The notes under the pieces are model-generated. The model had not been told where the DNA came from and made no database searches. It saw only the letters and a list, made by a program, of their open reading frames with translations. The position numbers and the translations under genes are program-made. A stretch of 14,154 bases of DNA from an uncultured Eubacteriaceae bacterium (GTDB lineage Bacteria; Bacillota; Clostridia; Eubacteriales; UBA1433): the NCBI GenBank assembly GCA_937880125.1, contig CALFLU010000071.1, positions 1-14,154 on the forward strand, read 5' to 3'. This document shows, in pieces, positions 6,008-13,642 of the stretch (the first letter of the stretch is position 1; each line of letters begins with the position of its first letter).

Positions 6008-7051
6008 GTGAATATAAAAACAGAAAAACGCCTTGCGGATATCGCTGTCAGCACACGGGTGCGACTGGCAAGAAACTTAAAAAGCAGGCCGTTTCCTCAC
6101 AGGGCTTCGGAAGAAGTGTTAAAAAAAGTGTGTCAAGATGTGAGCGGTGCGATTTTTGAGTCAAACAGCTACATTGCAGAAGAATTTAAATTTATAGATA
6201 TGAACGCCATTGGCGACAACGAAAAAGAACGGCTCATGGCCACGCACTTAATCAGCCCCAACTTGGCGCTGCGCAGCCATGGCGCTGCCGTTATGCTGAA
6301 TCAAAACGAACAAATCAGCATTTTGGTCAATGAAGAGGATCATATTCGCATTCAGTGTATTCTTCCCGGACTGGCTTTGGAAGAAGCCTTTGAGACGGCG
6401 AACAAGATAGATGATTTAATCGAGAGCAGAGTAGAATATGCCTTTGATGACGAATTGGGCTATTTGACTGCCTGCCCGACAAATTTGGGCACGGGGGCGC
6501 GCATGTCGGTGATGCTGCATTTGCCTGCGCTGACGCTGACAAACAACATTGAAAAAATGTTATACACGGTTTCGCGCTGCGGGCTGACAATCAGAGGCAT
6601 TTACGGAGAAGGCACGGAGAACATGGGAGACTTGTATCAAATATCCAATCAAAAATCGCTGGGTGTGAAAGAAGAAGAGATTTTGCTCAGCGTAAAATCG
6701 GTTACGCGCGGCATTATCAAACGCGAAAGAGAAATGCGCGAGGAACTGATTGAAAAGGGTGATACTACAATTCAAGACAAAATTATGCGCGCTTACGGAA
6801 CACTGCTGTATGCGCAAAAAATAGAGGCAAAAGAAGCTATGCAGCTGCTGTCCATTGCCAAATTGGGCATTGATATGGATTTATTGCCGGAGGCAAATAT
6901 AGAAAAAATAGATGAAGTCATCGGAAACATCTACCCGTCATTGCTGCGCTATGCCAAGGGCATTCCCAACGAGGAAAATATTGTCAATATTCAGCGGGCA
7001 GATTATATCAGACAGGCACTGCGCAGCGCAGAAAACGAAAAGCAGAGGTGA
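6008..7051 (+). CDS. mcsB: Protein arginine kinase McsB
   Basis: McsB phosphorylates arginine side chains, a degradation tag read by the ClpC N-domain. The 347-residue protein has the phosphagen-kinase-like catalytic domain: STRVRLARNL (15-24), NEEDHIRIQ (108-116), CPTNLGTGARMSVMLHLPAL (156-175) and GIYGEGTENMGDLYQISNQ (197-215). Cys156 and Glu201 align with the conserved active-site Cys and the catalytic Glu of Bacillus enzymes. The C-terminus reads VNIQRADYIRQALRS (326-340). Here the allosteric phosphoarginine-binding RDxxRA motif of Bacillus McsB appears as VNIQRA, so its first two residues are changed. The start is GTG at 6008, with AGAGGTGAG at 5993-6001. clpC begins four bases after the stop. 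Confidence 0.95.
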   Translation: MNIKTEKRLADIAVSTRVRLARNLKSRPFPHRASEEVLKKVCQDVSGAIFESNSYIAEEFKFIDMNAIGDNEKERLMATHLISPNLALRSHGAAVMLNQNEQISILVNEEDHIRIQCILPGLALEEAFETANKIDDLIESRVEYAFDDELGYLTACPTNLGTGARMSVMLHLPALTLTNNIEKMLYTVSRCGLTIRGIYGEGTENMGDLYQISNQKSLGVKEEEILLSVKSVTRGIIKREREMREELIEKGDTTIQDKIMRAYGTLLYAQKIEAKEAMQLLSIAKLGIDMDLLPEANIEKIDEVIGNIYPSLLRYAKGIPNEENIVNIQRADYIRQALRSAENEKQR

Positions 7052-7055
7052 GAGA

Positions 7056-9491
7056 ATGTCAATATACGGTAAATTTACACAAAAGGCGCAGCAAGCGCTG
7101 TTAAATGCAAAAGAAGAGGCCATGAAGTTTAGGCACAATTATATAGGTACCGAACATTTGCTGATTGGTCTTGCAATGCAAAAGGACACGGTTGCCGCCG
7201 AGTTGTTGTCACAGATGAACATTGATGAAGAATATATTCGCGTGGCGATTTTGAGCATGGTGGGCAACGGTGAAGAAGAAGGCCCCGTGTTGGGCTATAC
7301 ACCGCGCATGAAAAAAGTGTTGGAAGACAGCATTGTCATGGCAAACGAGCTCAATCAGGGCTATGTGGGCAGCGAGCATTTGCTCTTGGGGTTGCTCAAA
7401 GAGGGCAACGGTGTGGCGGCCAATATTCTTTTGAATGCTGGGGTTAATTTTGAAACGGTAAAAGAAAAAGTCGTGGAGAGAATTTCTTCTTCCGGCTACA
7501 AAAAACAACCGTCGCAACACAGTGCTTCGGAGTCGGCGGATGAAATGATTGAAAAATATACCATCGATATGACGCAGCTTGCCAAACAGGGAAAACTGGA
7601 TCCCGTGGTGGGCAGAAGCAGAGAAATAGATCGCGTGATTCAAATTTTGTCACGACGAACAAAGAACAACCCGTGCTTGATTGGCGAGCCCGGTGTGGGC
7701 AAAACAGCCATTGCCGAGGGGCTGGCGCAAAAGATGAGTGAAGGTGATGTGCCTGAGACACTGCGTGACAAACAGCTGATTTCGCTGGATTTGTCGCTGA
7801 TGATAGCAGGGGCAAAATACAGAGGTGAGTTTGAAGAACGGCTAAAATCGCTCATTGATGAAATTAAGGAAAACGGAAATGCGATTTTGTTCATTGACGA
7901 AATTCATACCGTGATCGGAGCCGGTGCGGCAGAGGGCGCGGTGGATGCAGCCAACATATTAAAACCTGCGCTGGCACGAGGAGAAATCAAGGTGATCGGG
8001 GCGACGACAATAGACGAATACAGAAAACACATCGAAAAAGATGCCGCTTTTGAACGCAGATTTCAACCTGTGGATGTGGAAGAGCCCACACCGGAGGAAG
8101 CGGTGCAAATTTTGATGGGTCTCAGAGACAAATATGAAGCCCATCATCGCTTAAAAATAACGGATGAGGCCATCGAATCTGCCGTAAAGCTGTCGGTGCG
8201 CTACATTACAGGCAGGTTTTTACCTGACAAGGCAGTGGATTTGATTGATGAAGCGGCATCCAAAATCAGAATGGGGCTGCTGACACCGCCCTCGCAAATC
8301 AGCACCTATGAAAAGGATGTTGAAAAGCTGCAAAAAGAAAAAGAAGAGGCCATTGCCCTTCAAAACTATGAAAAGGCCGCCAGTGTGCGCGATGAATTGA
8401 AAAATTTGCGCACGGAAGTGGAAAATTTGAAAAAAAGATGGTCGGAGGATAACACGACCAGCACGTCGGCAAGTGTGCAGGCTGCGGATATTGAAAAAGT
8501 GGTTGCGGACTGGACCAAAGTGCCCGTGGAAAAAATTGCAAAAGAAGAAAACGAGCGGCTCGTCAATATGGAAAAAATCTTGCATGAGCGTGTGGTGGGG
8601 CAAGAAGAGGCGGTTGGTGCACTGGCACGTGCGATACGCAGGAGCAGAGTAGGGCTCAAAGACCCCAAAAGACCCATCGGTTCCTTTATTTTCCTGGGAC
8701 CCACGGGCGTTGGGAAAACGGAGCTTTCCAAAGCGCTTGCAGAGGTGATGTTTGGCGACGAAAGCATGATGATTCGTGTGGACATGAGTGAATATATGGA
8801 AAAACATGCGGTAAGCAGACTGATTGGCTCACCGCCGGGATATGTGGGGTATGATGAAGGCGGGCAGTTGACCGAACAGGTGAGAAGAAAACCTTACAGT
8901 GTTATTTTGATGGATGAAATTGAAAAAGCCCATCCCGATGTGCTTAATGTTCTGCTGCAAATTATGGAAGACGGCAGACTCACCGACGGAAAGGGAAAAA
9001 CGGTTGATTTTCGCAATACCATCATTATCATGACCTCTAATATCGGCGCGCACACCATTCAAAAGTCCTCCGTGCTCGGCTTTGGCATGGCTGCCGACGA
9101 ATCGGCCAGCGAGTATAACAAAATGAAAGAACACGTCATGGAACAGTTGCGCAAAGAGATGCGTCCGGAGTTTTTGAACCGACTGGATGACATTATTGTC
9201 TTCCACAAACTCGGCGAAAAAGATATCGAGAGCATTATCGACATTTTGCTTTCGCAGTTGAGCCGCAGATTAAAAGAAGTGGAAATAGACGTTGTTTTCA
9301 ACGATGAAGTGAAAAAACTGATCGCCTCCAAAGGAACGAATTTGGAATATGGCGCCAGGCCGCTTCGCCGAACCATACAAAACTATATCGAAGACAGACT
9401 CAGTGAAGCGATATTAGAAAACAAAGTCAACAAGGAAGAAAAAATTGTTGTGGATGTCAAAGAAGACGAAGTGGTTTTTGTACAACAATAA
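7056..9491 (+). CDS. clpC: AAA+ unfoldase ClpC
   Basis: ClpC is the Hsp100 ATPase that unfolds substrates, including phosphoarginine-tagged ones, into ClpP. The 811-residue protein shows the full architecture: a double Clp-N repeat (about 1-145); AAA-1 with Walker A GEPGVGKT (210-217) and Walker B LFIDE (278-282); a middle UVR/coiled-coil domain (about 419-460); and AAA-2 with Walker A GPTGVGKT (548-555), Walker B VILMDE (616-621) and the sensor-2 segment GARPLRR (766-772). Length is typical. The start is the ATG at 7056, four bases after mcsB, with the site AGGTGAG at 7045-7051; an in-frame extension upstream to 6912 is a shadow of mcsB. It is the last gene of the operon and ends just before a strong terminator. 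clpP is not in this window. Confidence 0.97.
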   Translation: MSIYGKFTQKAQQALLNAKEEAMKFRHNYIGTEHLLIGLAMQKDTVAAELLSQMNIDEEYIRVAILSMVGNGEEEGPVLGYTPRMKKVLEDSIVMANELNQGYVGSEHLLLGLLKEGNGVAANILLNAGVNFETVKEKVVERISSSGYKKQPSQHSASESADEMIEKYTIDMTQLAKQGKLDPVVGRSREIDRVIQILSRRTKNNPCLIGEPGVGKTAIAEGLAQKMSEGDVPETLRDKQLISLDLSLMIAGAKYRGEFEERLKSLIDEIKENGNAILFIDEIHTVIGAGAAEGAVDAANILKPALARGEIKVIGATTIDEYRKHIEKDAAFERRFQPVDVEEPTPEEAVQILMGLRDKYEAHHRLKITDEAIESAVKLSVRYITGRFLPDKAVDLIDEAASKIRMGLLTPPSQISTYEKDVEKLQKEKEEAIALQNYEKAASVRDELKNLRTEVENLKKRWSEDNTTSTSASVQAADIEKVVADWTKVPVEKIAKEENERLVNMEKILHERVVGQEEAVGALARAIRRSRVGLKDPKRPIGSFIFLGPTGVGKTELSKALAEVMFGDESMMIRVDMSEYMEKHAVSRLIGSPPGYVGYDEGGQLTEQVRRKPYSVILMDEIEKAHPDVLNVLLQIMEDGRLTDGKGKTVDFRNTIIIMTSNIGAHTIQKSSVLGFGMAADESASEYNKMKEHVMEQLRKEMRPEFLNRLDDIIVFHKLGEKDIESIIDILLSQLSRRLKEVEIDVVFNDEVKKLIASKGTNLEYGARPLRRTIQNYIEDRLSEAILENKVNKEEKIVVDVKEDEVVFVQQ

Positions 9492-9495
9492 CAAT

Positions 9496-9526
9496 AAAAA
9501 TGCCCCGCAAATGCGGGGCTTTTTTT
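9496..9526. terminator. Bidirectional rho-independent terminator between clpC and panE
   Basis: A seven-pair GC-only stem (GCCCCGC at 9502-9508, GCGGGGC at 9513-9519) encloses the loop AAAT. On the plus strand it is followed by seven T (9520-9526), ending the mcsA-mcsB-clpC transcript. On the minus strand the five A at 9496-9500 read as a T-run, so it can also end the panB-panE transcript, whose last stop codon lies within the T-run. Confidence 0.95.
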
Positions 9527-10448
9527 ATTGAAAAGAGTAACTTTCTTCTTTGGCGCTAATTAACTTTACGATCAGTTCGTTATAAGGAGTGGCAATGTTG
9601 TGTTTTTTACCGATACGCACCACGGCGCCGTTGATTTTTTCAATTTCCGTTTTGCGTTTTTTGTCGACATCTTGCAGCATGGAGGAGCGATTGTTGCCCA
9701 CTACTTTGGCACCGTGAATATAATATTTTTCGGCAATGGCCGCCGCATCCAGTTCATAGCCCTCGGCTTTTGCCACACAGGTGCCTTCTTTGACGAGTTC
9801 TTCGGCGATTTCATAGGCAGGTGTGCATTCGGCCAAAAATCCGTTGCGCACATCAAGCAGTGCTGTGACGGCATTGATGCCCACGTTGACCATGAGTTTG
9901 GTCCAAATGGCAAGCATAATATTATCCGATGCATAACACTCGATGCCGCTTTCGTTCATTAATTGAACGATTTTGTCGATGTTTTTCGTATTGAGGTTGC
10001 CTCGCGTGCCGATGTTTGTAGGGCCGATACCCGCCTGAAACACTTTACCTGCCTGCAAAACCGTGGCACCTGAAGCCGTGGTGCCGATCAACAGATTTTC
10101 TTCTCGAACATAGGGCAAAATGTCTTCATCGTTTCCGTATCCGTTTTGCAGTGTTAAGGCAATGGTGTCTTCGCCAAACAATGCTTGGCTGCCTGCCAAG
10201 GCCGCAGCGGTGTGCACAGACTTGACAAAGATAATAACCAAGTCGGCAACGCCCACATCCTCAGCACTTGTCACGGCCTTGGGATGAAAGATTTTTTCTT
10301 CGTTTGTCGTTTGAATGATCAGTCCGTTTTCATTGATTTCATTGACGTGTTCATTCCAGGTGTCGATGAGATAGACCTCATTGTTCAGCGAGAGCGGTCC
10401 GCCATATAAACTGCCCATGGCGCCTGCACCCAGTATTGCGATTTTCAT
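9525..10448 (-). CDS. panE: 2-dehydropantoate 2-reductase (ketopantoate reductase)
   Basis: PanE reduces ketopantoate to pantoate with NADPH, the second committed step of pantothenate/CoA synthesis. The 307-residue protein starts MKIAILGAGAMGSLYGG, with the dinucleotide loop GAGAMG at 7-12. It has the QNG loop (101-103), the catalytic lysine in WTKLMVNVGINAVTAL (Lys184), and the C-terminal SSMLQD....RKTEIEKINGAVV block (255-277) that binds substrate. The length is normal. The start at 10448 has AGAGGTG upstream and matches the family N-terminus; the reading frame extends 15 codons further but overlaps panB without support. It is the second gene after panB, with an 11-base gap. The panB neighbour favours true ketopantoate reductase over other members of this family. 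Confidence 0.92.
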   Translation of the reverse strand: MKIAILGAGAMGSLYGGPLSLNNEVYLIDTWNEHVNEINENGLIIQTTNEEKIFHPKAVTSAEDVGVADLVIIFVKSVHTAAALAGSQALFGEDTIALTLQNGYGNDEDILPYVREENLLIGTTASGATVLQAGKVFQAGIGPTNIGTRGNLNTKNIDKIVQLMNESGIECYASDNIMLAIWTKLMVNVGINAVTALLDVRNGFLAECTPAYEIAEELVKEGTCVAKAEGYELDAAAIAEKYYIHGAKVVGNNRSSMLQDVDKKRKTEIEKINGAVVRIGKKHNIATPYNELIVKLISAKEESYSFQ

Positions 10449-10459
10449 ATCAACACCTC

Positions 10460-11281
10460 TTATTCGAAGCCTTCCACTTTCATATTGTAGCATTGCTCGG
10501 GCGCGGGATAGACTTTGTTGTTGACATCATCGCGAAAAGCGTTAAGCCCCTCGATAAAGGTTTCGCGCAACTCGGCGTAATGTTTAACAAACTTCGGCGC
10601 ACGTCCGAAAAAGCCGAACATATCATAAAAATTTTGTCCGAATCCGCTGCCTTCAGGGCCTGCGCCGCCGCTGAAGAGAGGAATGGAAACCGCCTCGTTC
10701 ATGGCCTTTCCGACACTGACGGGCACGCACTCAACCAAGCAGGAAAAAGCCCCCGCTTTTTCAATGGCAACAATATCTTCGATGAGTTTTTGAGCTGCTT
10801 CATAGGTGCGACCCTGCACTTTCATGCCCCCTGCTGCAGCGGCTGTTTGCGGCGTGAGGCCGATGTGGCCCATGACGGGGGTACCCGATTGTACGATTGC
10901 GCTGATTTTATCAACCATTTCGATGCCGCCTTCGAGCTTGACACAATCACACCCACCCTCTTTAATAAGGCGATTGGCTGAGCGAATGGCTTGCTCGCAG
11001 CTTTCGTTGTAGCTGCCAAAGGGCATATCACCGACGATAAAAGTGTTGGGTGCGCCGCGAACCACGGCCTGAATAGACAAGATCATCATATCCAGTGTCA
11101 CGGGCGCCGTGCTGTCGAGGCCGTAGACAATATTACCGATGGAGTCTCCGACCAAGATGGATTCGATTTTGCTTTCGTCCACCAATTTTGCGGTTGTGTA
11201 ATCGTAGACGGTAATCATTGTGTAGCGCTTGTTTTCCTGTTTATAGAGTTTAAAATCAGGAATGGTCATTTTTTTTGCCAT
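10460..11281 (-). CDS. panB: 3-methyl-2-oxobutanoate hydroxymethyltransferase PanB
   Basis: PanB transfers a hydroxymethyl group from 5,10-methylene-tetrahydrofolate to 2-ketoisovalerate to give ketopantoate. The 273-residue protein has the Mg-binding aspartates in ILVGDS (Asp46) and VGDMPF (Asp85), the substrate residues in VKLEGG (Lys115, Glu117), GHIGLTPQ (138-145), and the catalytic glutamate in LVECVPV (Glu184). All catalytic positions I can check are kept. The next block is unusual: IPLFSGGAGPEGSGFG (200-215), where most PanB have IP.IGIGAG....DGQ. The start ATG has AAAGGAG upstream. It is co-transcribed with panE from the promoter at 11311-11339. No panC or panD is nearby, so the remaining pantothenate genes must lie elsewhere or be absent. 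Confidence 0.92.
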   Translation of the reverse strand: MAKKMTIPDFKLYKQENKRYTMITVYDYTTAKLVDESKIESILVGDSIGNIVYGLDSTAPVTLDMMILSIQAVVRGAPNTFIVGDMPFGSYNESCEQAIRSANRLIKEGGCDCVKLEGGIEMVDKISAIVQSGTPVMGHIGLTPQTAAAAGGMKVQGRTYEAAQKLIEDIVAIEKAGAFSCLVECVPVSVGKAMNEAVSIPLFSGGAGPEGSGFGQNFYDMFGFFGRAPKFVKHYAELRETFIEGLNAFRDDVNNKVYPAPEQCYNMKVEGFE

Positions 11282-11310
11282 AACAAGTCTCCTTTCGTTT
11301 TATAGCTACA

Positions 11311-11339
11311 ATTATGAATGGAGTTTTTGAGGTTGTCAA
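11311..11339 (-). promoter_or_regulatory. Sigma-A type promoter of panB-panE
   Basis: On the minus strand TTGACA (plus-strand 11334-11339) and CATAAT (11311-11316) are separated by 17 bases, a perfect -35 box and a one-mismatch -10. The leader would be about 25 bases. There is room for an operator but no clear dyad or riboswitch. Confidence 0.75.
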
Positions 11340-11357
11340 AGGAATTGTGAATTTCGG

Positions 11358-11387
11358 TTGTTGGTTTGGGCAATAAGATGATATAAT
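11358..11387 (+). promoter_or_regulatory. Extended -10 promoter of the aminopeptidase-aroB-aroA unit
   Basis: TATAAT at 11382-11387 is preceded by TG one base upstream (11379-11380), giving an extended -10 element. A weak -35, TTGTTG at 11358-11363, is 18 bases upstream. Transcription would begin near 11394, about 27 bases before the start codon. It diverges from the panB promoter without overlapping it. Confidence 0.68.
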
Positions 11388-11420
11388 AAATGCAATTATT
11401 TTCACGACGGGGGAGAGAAT

Positions 11421-12536
11421 ATGGATAGCAGAATTCAAAAGCTCGCAAAAGGGCTGGTCAATTTTTCGTGCGAAATTAAAGAGGGAGAAAATTGCCTCAT
11501 CAGCATTGAGGGCGACAGTGTGACTGCGCTGGCATCGGCACTCATAAAAGAAGTATACGCCGCAGCCGGCAATCCCTTTATAGAAATAGGTCATTCCAGG
11601 CTGACACGGGCCATTTTGATGGGGGCAAAAGAGGGGCAGATGGCAACGCTTAACGACATTGCTCTGCACAAAATGCAGCAAATGGATGCTTACATCGGCG
11701 TGCGGGCAGGGGATAATACCGCAGAGCTTGCGGATGTGCCGCGAGAGACGATGAGCACCTATATGAAAATCATGAAACCTGCCTTTGATCAGCGATTAAA
11801 CAAAACCAAATGGGTTGTGCTGCGCTATGCCAACAACTCTATGGCGCAAAAGGCCAATATGAGCCTGGAAGCCTTTGAAGATTTTTATTTTGATGTTTGC
11901 AATTTGGATTATTCCGTTATGGATAAAGCCATGGATCCGCTTGTTGCACTGATGAATCGCACGGACAAAGTGCGCATTGTGGGAGAGGGAACCGATCTTG
12001 TTTTTTCCATCAAAGATATTCCCACGGTGAAATGTGCGGGGAAGATGAACATTCCCGACGGCGAAATTTATACGGCGCCTGTGCGCGACAGCGTAAACGG
12101 CGTTTTGACCTACAACACGCCTTCGGACTATCAGGGATTTGTCTTTGACAACGTGTCGTTGAAATTTAAAGACGGAAAAATCATTGAAGCCACCAGCAAC
12201 GACAACGACAGAATCAACCATATTTTGGACACGGACGAGGGCGCGCGTTACATAGGCGAATTTGCCATCGGCGTCAATCCCTACATTTTAACACCGATGC
12301 TGGATACGCTGTTTGATGAAAAAATCGCAGGGTCGTTTCACTTCACCCCGGGATTGGCCTATGTCAACGAAGCCGACAACGGCAATCGATCGGCCATTCA
12401 CTGGGATTTGGTGTGCATCCAGCGGCCTGAGTATGGCGGAGGGCAAATTTATTTTGACGATGTGTTGGTGCGCGATAACGGTATTTTTGTCTTAGACGAA
12501 CTAAAAGGCTTAAATCCCGAAAATCTGAAATCTTAA
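11421..12536 (+). CDS. M29 family (thermophilic-type) aminopeptidase
   Basis: This is a cytoplasmic metallo-aminopeptidase of the AmpS/PepS/aminopeptidase T family, which removes N-terminal residues from peptides using two metal ions. The 371-residue protein shows the expected ligands: Glu215 in NIPDGEIYTAP, Glu280 in IGEFAIGVNP, Glu300 and His307 in DEKIAGSFHF, Tyr314, and His327/Asp329 in IHWDLV. The length is slightly shorter than the usual 400 or so residues but the C-terminus (LVRDNGIFVLDEL) is complete. The start ATG has a strong GGGGGAGAG at 11409-11417. It has its own promoter and is followed after 24 bases by aroB with no terminator, so the shikimate genes may depend on it for transcription. 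Confidence 0.9.
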   Translation: MDSRIQKLAKGLVNFSCEIKEGENCLISIEGDSVTALASALIKEVYAAAGNPFIEIGHSRLTRAILMGAKEGQMATLNDIALHKMQQMDAYIGVRAGDNTAELADVPRETMSTYMKIMKPAFDQRLNKTKWVVLRYANNSMAQKANMSLEAFEDFYFDVCNLDYSVMDKAMDPLVALMNRTDKVRIVGEGTDLVFSIKDIPTVKCAGKMNIPDGEIYTAPVRDSVNGVLTYNTPSDYQGFVFDNVSLKFKDGKIIEATSNDNDRINHILDTDEGARYIGEFAIGVNPYILTPMLDTLFDEKIAGSFHFTPGLAYVNEADNGNRSAIHWDLVCIQRPEYGGGQIYFDDVLVRDNGIFVLDELKGLNPENLKS

Positions 12537-12560
12537 CGAAATTGTGTTTTGTTAAACAAA

Positions 12561-13640
12561 ATGATTGAAATAGAAGTAAAAACCAAACGACAGCATGCCT
12601 ATAATATTTATATCGGCCAAGCTGTGTTGCAAGAGGAAAAACTGCTCAAAGACATTTTTTCTTCAAAACAAAAGCTGCTGATTTTGACAGACAAAAAAGT
12701 AGCCGACTTATATTTAGACAGCGTGATGACGCAGCTGCGGCAATACACAAACACGGTTAAAAGCTTTATTCTTCCTCAAGGCGAAGAGGCAAAAACGCTG
12801 AAGGTCGTTGAAGAAGTCGTTGCATTTTTGGACGAAAACAGCTATGAGCGACAAGATGCCATCCTTGCCTTAGGAGGCGGAACGGTGGGGGATAGTGCGG
12901 GCTTTTGTGCTTCCATCTATAAACGAGGTATGACCCTGGTGCATGTGCCCACGACGCTTTTAGCCCAAGTTGACAGCAGCATCGGCGGAAAAACGGCGGT
13001 AAATACCCGGCAGGGCAAAAACCGCATCGGCACTTTTTATCAGCCCGACGCCGTGCTTATGGATCCGCTGTTTCTTTTAAGTCTTGACAAAACGCACTAT
13101 GCGCAAGGGTTTGCCGAAATCATCAAATATGCGGCGAGTATGGATAAGGAACTGTTTACCTATCTCAAACAAACACCCCTTGTACAAATAGAAAAAAACA
13201 TGGCTTGGATCATTGAGCGCTGTGCAAGGCATAAGGCAAAGATTGTTTCTGCGGACGAATGCGACTTTGGCGGGCGCAGGGTGCTCAATTTCGGACACAG
13301 TCTTGCCCATGCCATTGAGTTGATTTGGGGCTACGAGGCCTACTCACACGGGCAAGCCGTGGCCATTGGCATGTATGTGACGACAAAAATCAGCGAAGAA
13401 AAAAAGCTGAGCAAAACAGGCAGTGCAGCGGAGATTAAAGCGCTGCTGCAAAAATTTGATTTACCCTGGCAAATGCCTTCCACAGAGGCAGAAAAAATTG
13501 TGCATATACTTAAAAATGACAAAAAAACACAAGGCAACGTGCTTCGAGAAGTGATTATATCCGAAATTGGGCAGGCACATATAATACAGGTGCCTTTTGC
13601 CGCATTAGACGAGCTGACAGCATTATATTGCAGAGGTTGA
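12561..13640 (+). CDS. aroB: 3-dehydroquinate synthase
   Basis: AroB converts DAHP to 3-dehydroquinate, the second step of the shikimate pathway, using NAD and a divalent metal. The 359-residue product has the NAD-binding GGGTVGDSAGF (105-115), PTTLLAQVDSSIGGKTAVN (130-148) and GKNRIGTFYQP (152-162), and the metal ligands Glu186 (FAEIIKY), His246 (LNFGHSLAHAIE) and His263 (YSHGQAVAIGM). Length is normal. The ATG at 12561 is chosen on family N-terminus. A TTG at 12549 is the alternative. Neither has a clear ribosome binding site, so translation may be weak or coupled to the aminopeptidase gene 24 bases upstream. aroA begins two bases after its stop. Confidence 0.95.
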   Translation: MIEIEVKTKRQHAYNIYIGQAVLQEEKLLKDIFSSKQKLLILTDKKVADLYLDSVMTQLRQYTNTVKSFILPQGEEAKTLKVVEEVVAFLDENSYERQDAILALGGGTVGDSAGFCASIYKRGMTLVHVPTTLLAQVDSSIGGKTAVNTRQGKNRIGTFYQPDAVLMDPLFLLSLDKTHYAQGFAEIIKYAASMDKELFTYLKQTPLVQIEKNMAWIIERCARHKAKIVSADECDFGGRRVLNFGHSLAHAIELIWGYEAYSHGQAVAIGMYVTTKISEEKKLSKTGSAAEIKALLQKFDLPWQMPSTEAEKIVHILKNDKKTQGNVLREVIISEIGQAHIIQVPFAALDELTALYCRG

Positions 13641-13642
13641 TT

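Noticed and set aside
6912..7055. N-terminal extension of clpC into mcsB
   Set aside because: The extra 48 residues lie in an alternative frame of mcsB. MSIYGKFTQKAQQAL at 7056 is the usual ClpC start and has a ribosome binding site.
8220..8807. 195-codon minus-strand open frame opposite clpC
   Set aside because: It mirrors the conserved AAA+ coding frame; the translation is rich in Phe and His with no family features.
10436..10981. 181-codon plus-strand open frame opposite panB
   Set aside because: It is antisense to a confidently identified gene, has low-complexity His/Phe/Cys-rich translation with no recognisable domain, and has no suitable ribosome binding site.
11282..11420. Riboswitch or T-box in the panB/aminopeptidase divergent region
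   Set aside because: Both predicted leaders are under 30 bases, too short, and no conserved T-box or riboswitch core was seen.
12547..12561. Small palindrome TTTTGTT-A-AACAAAA before aroB
   Set aside because: It is seven bases per arm, purely AT-rich except one pair, and occurs in AT-rich DNA, so it is likely by chance.
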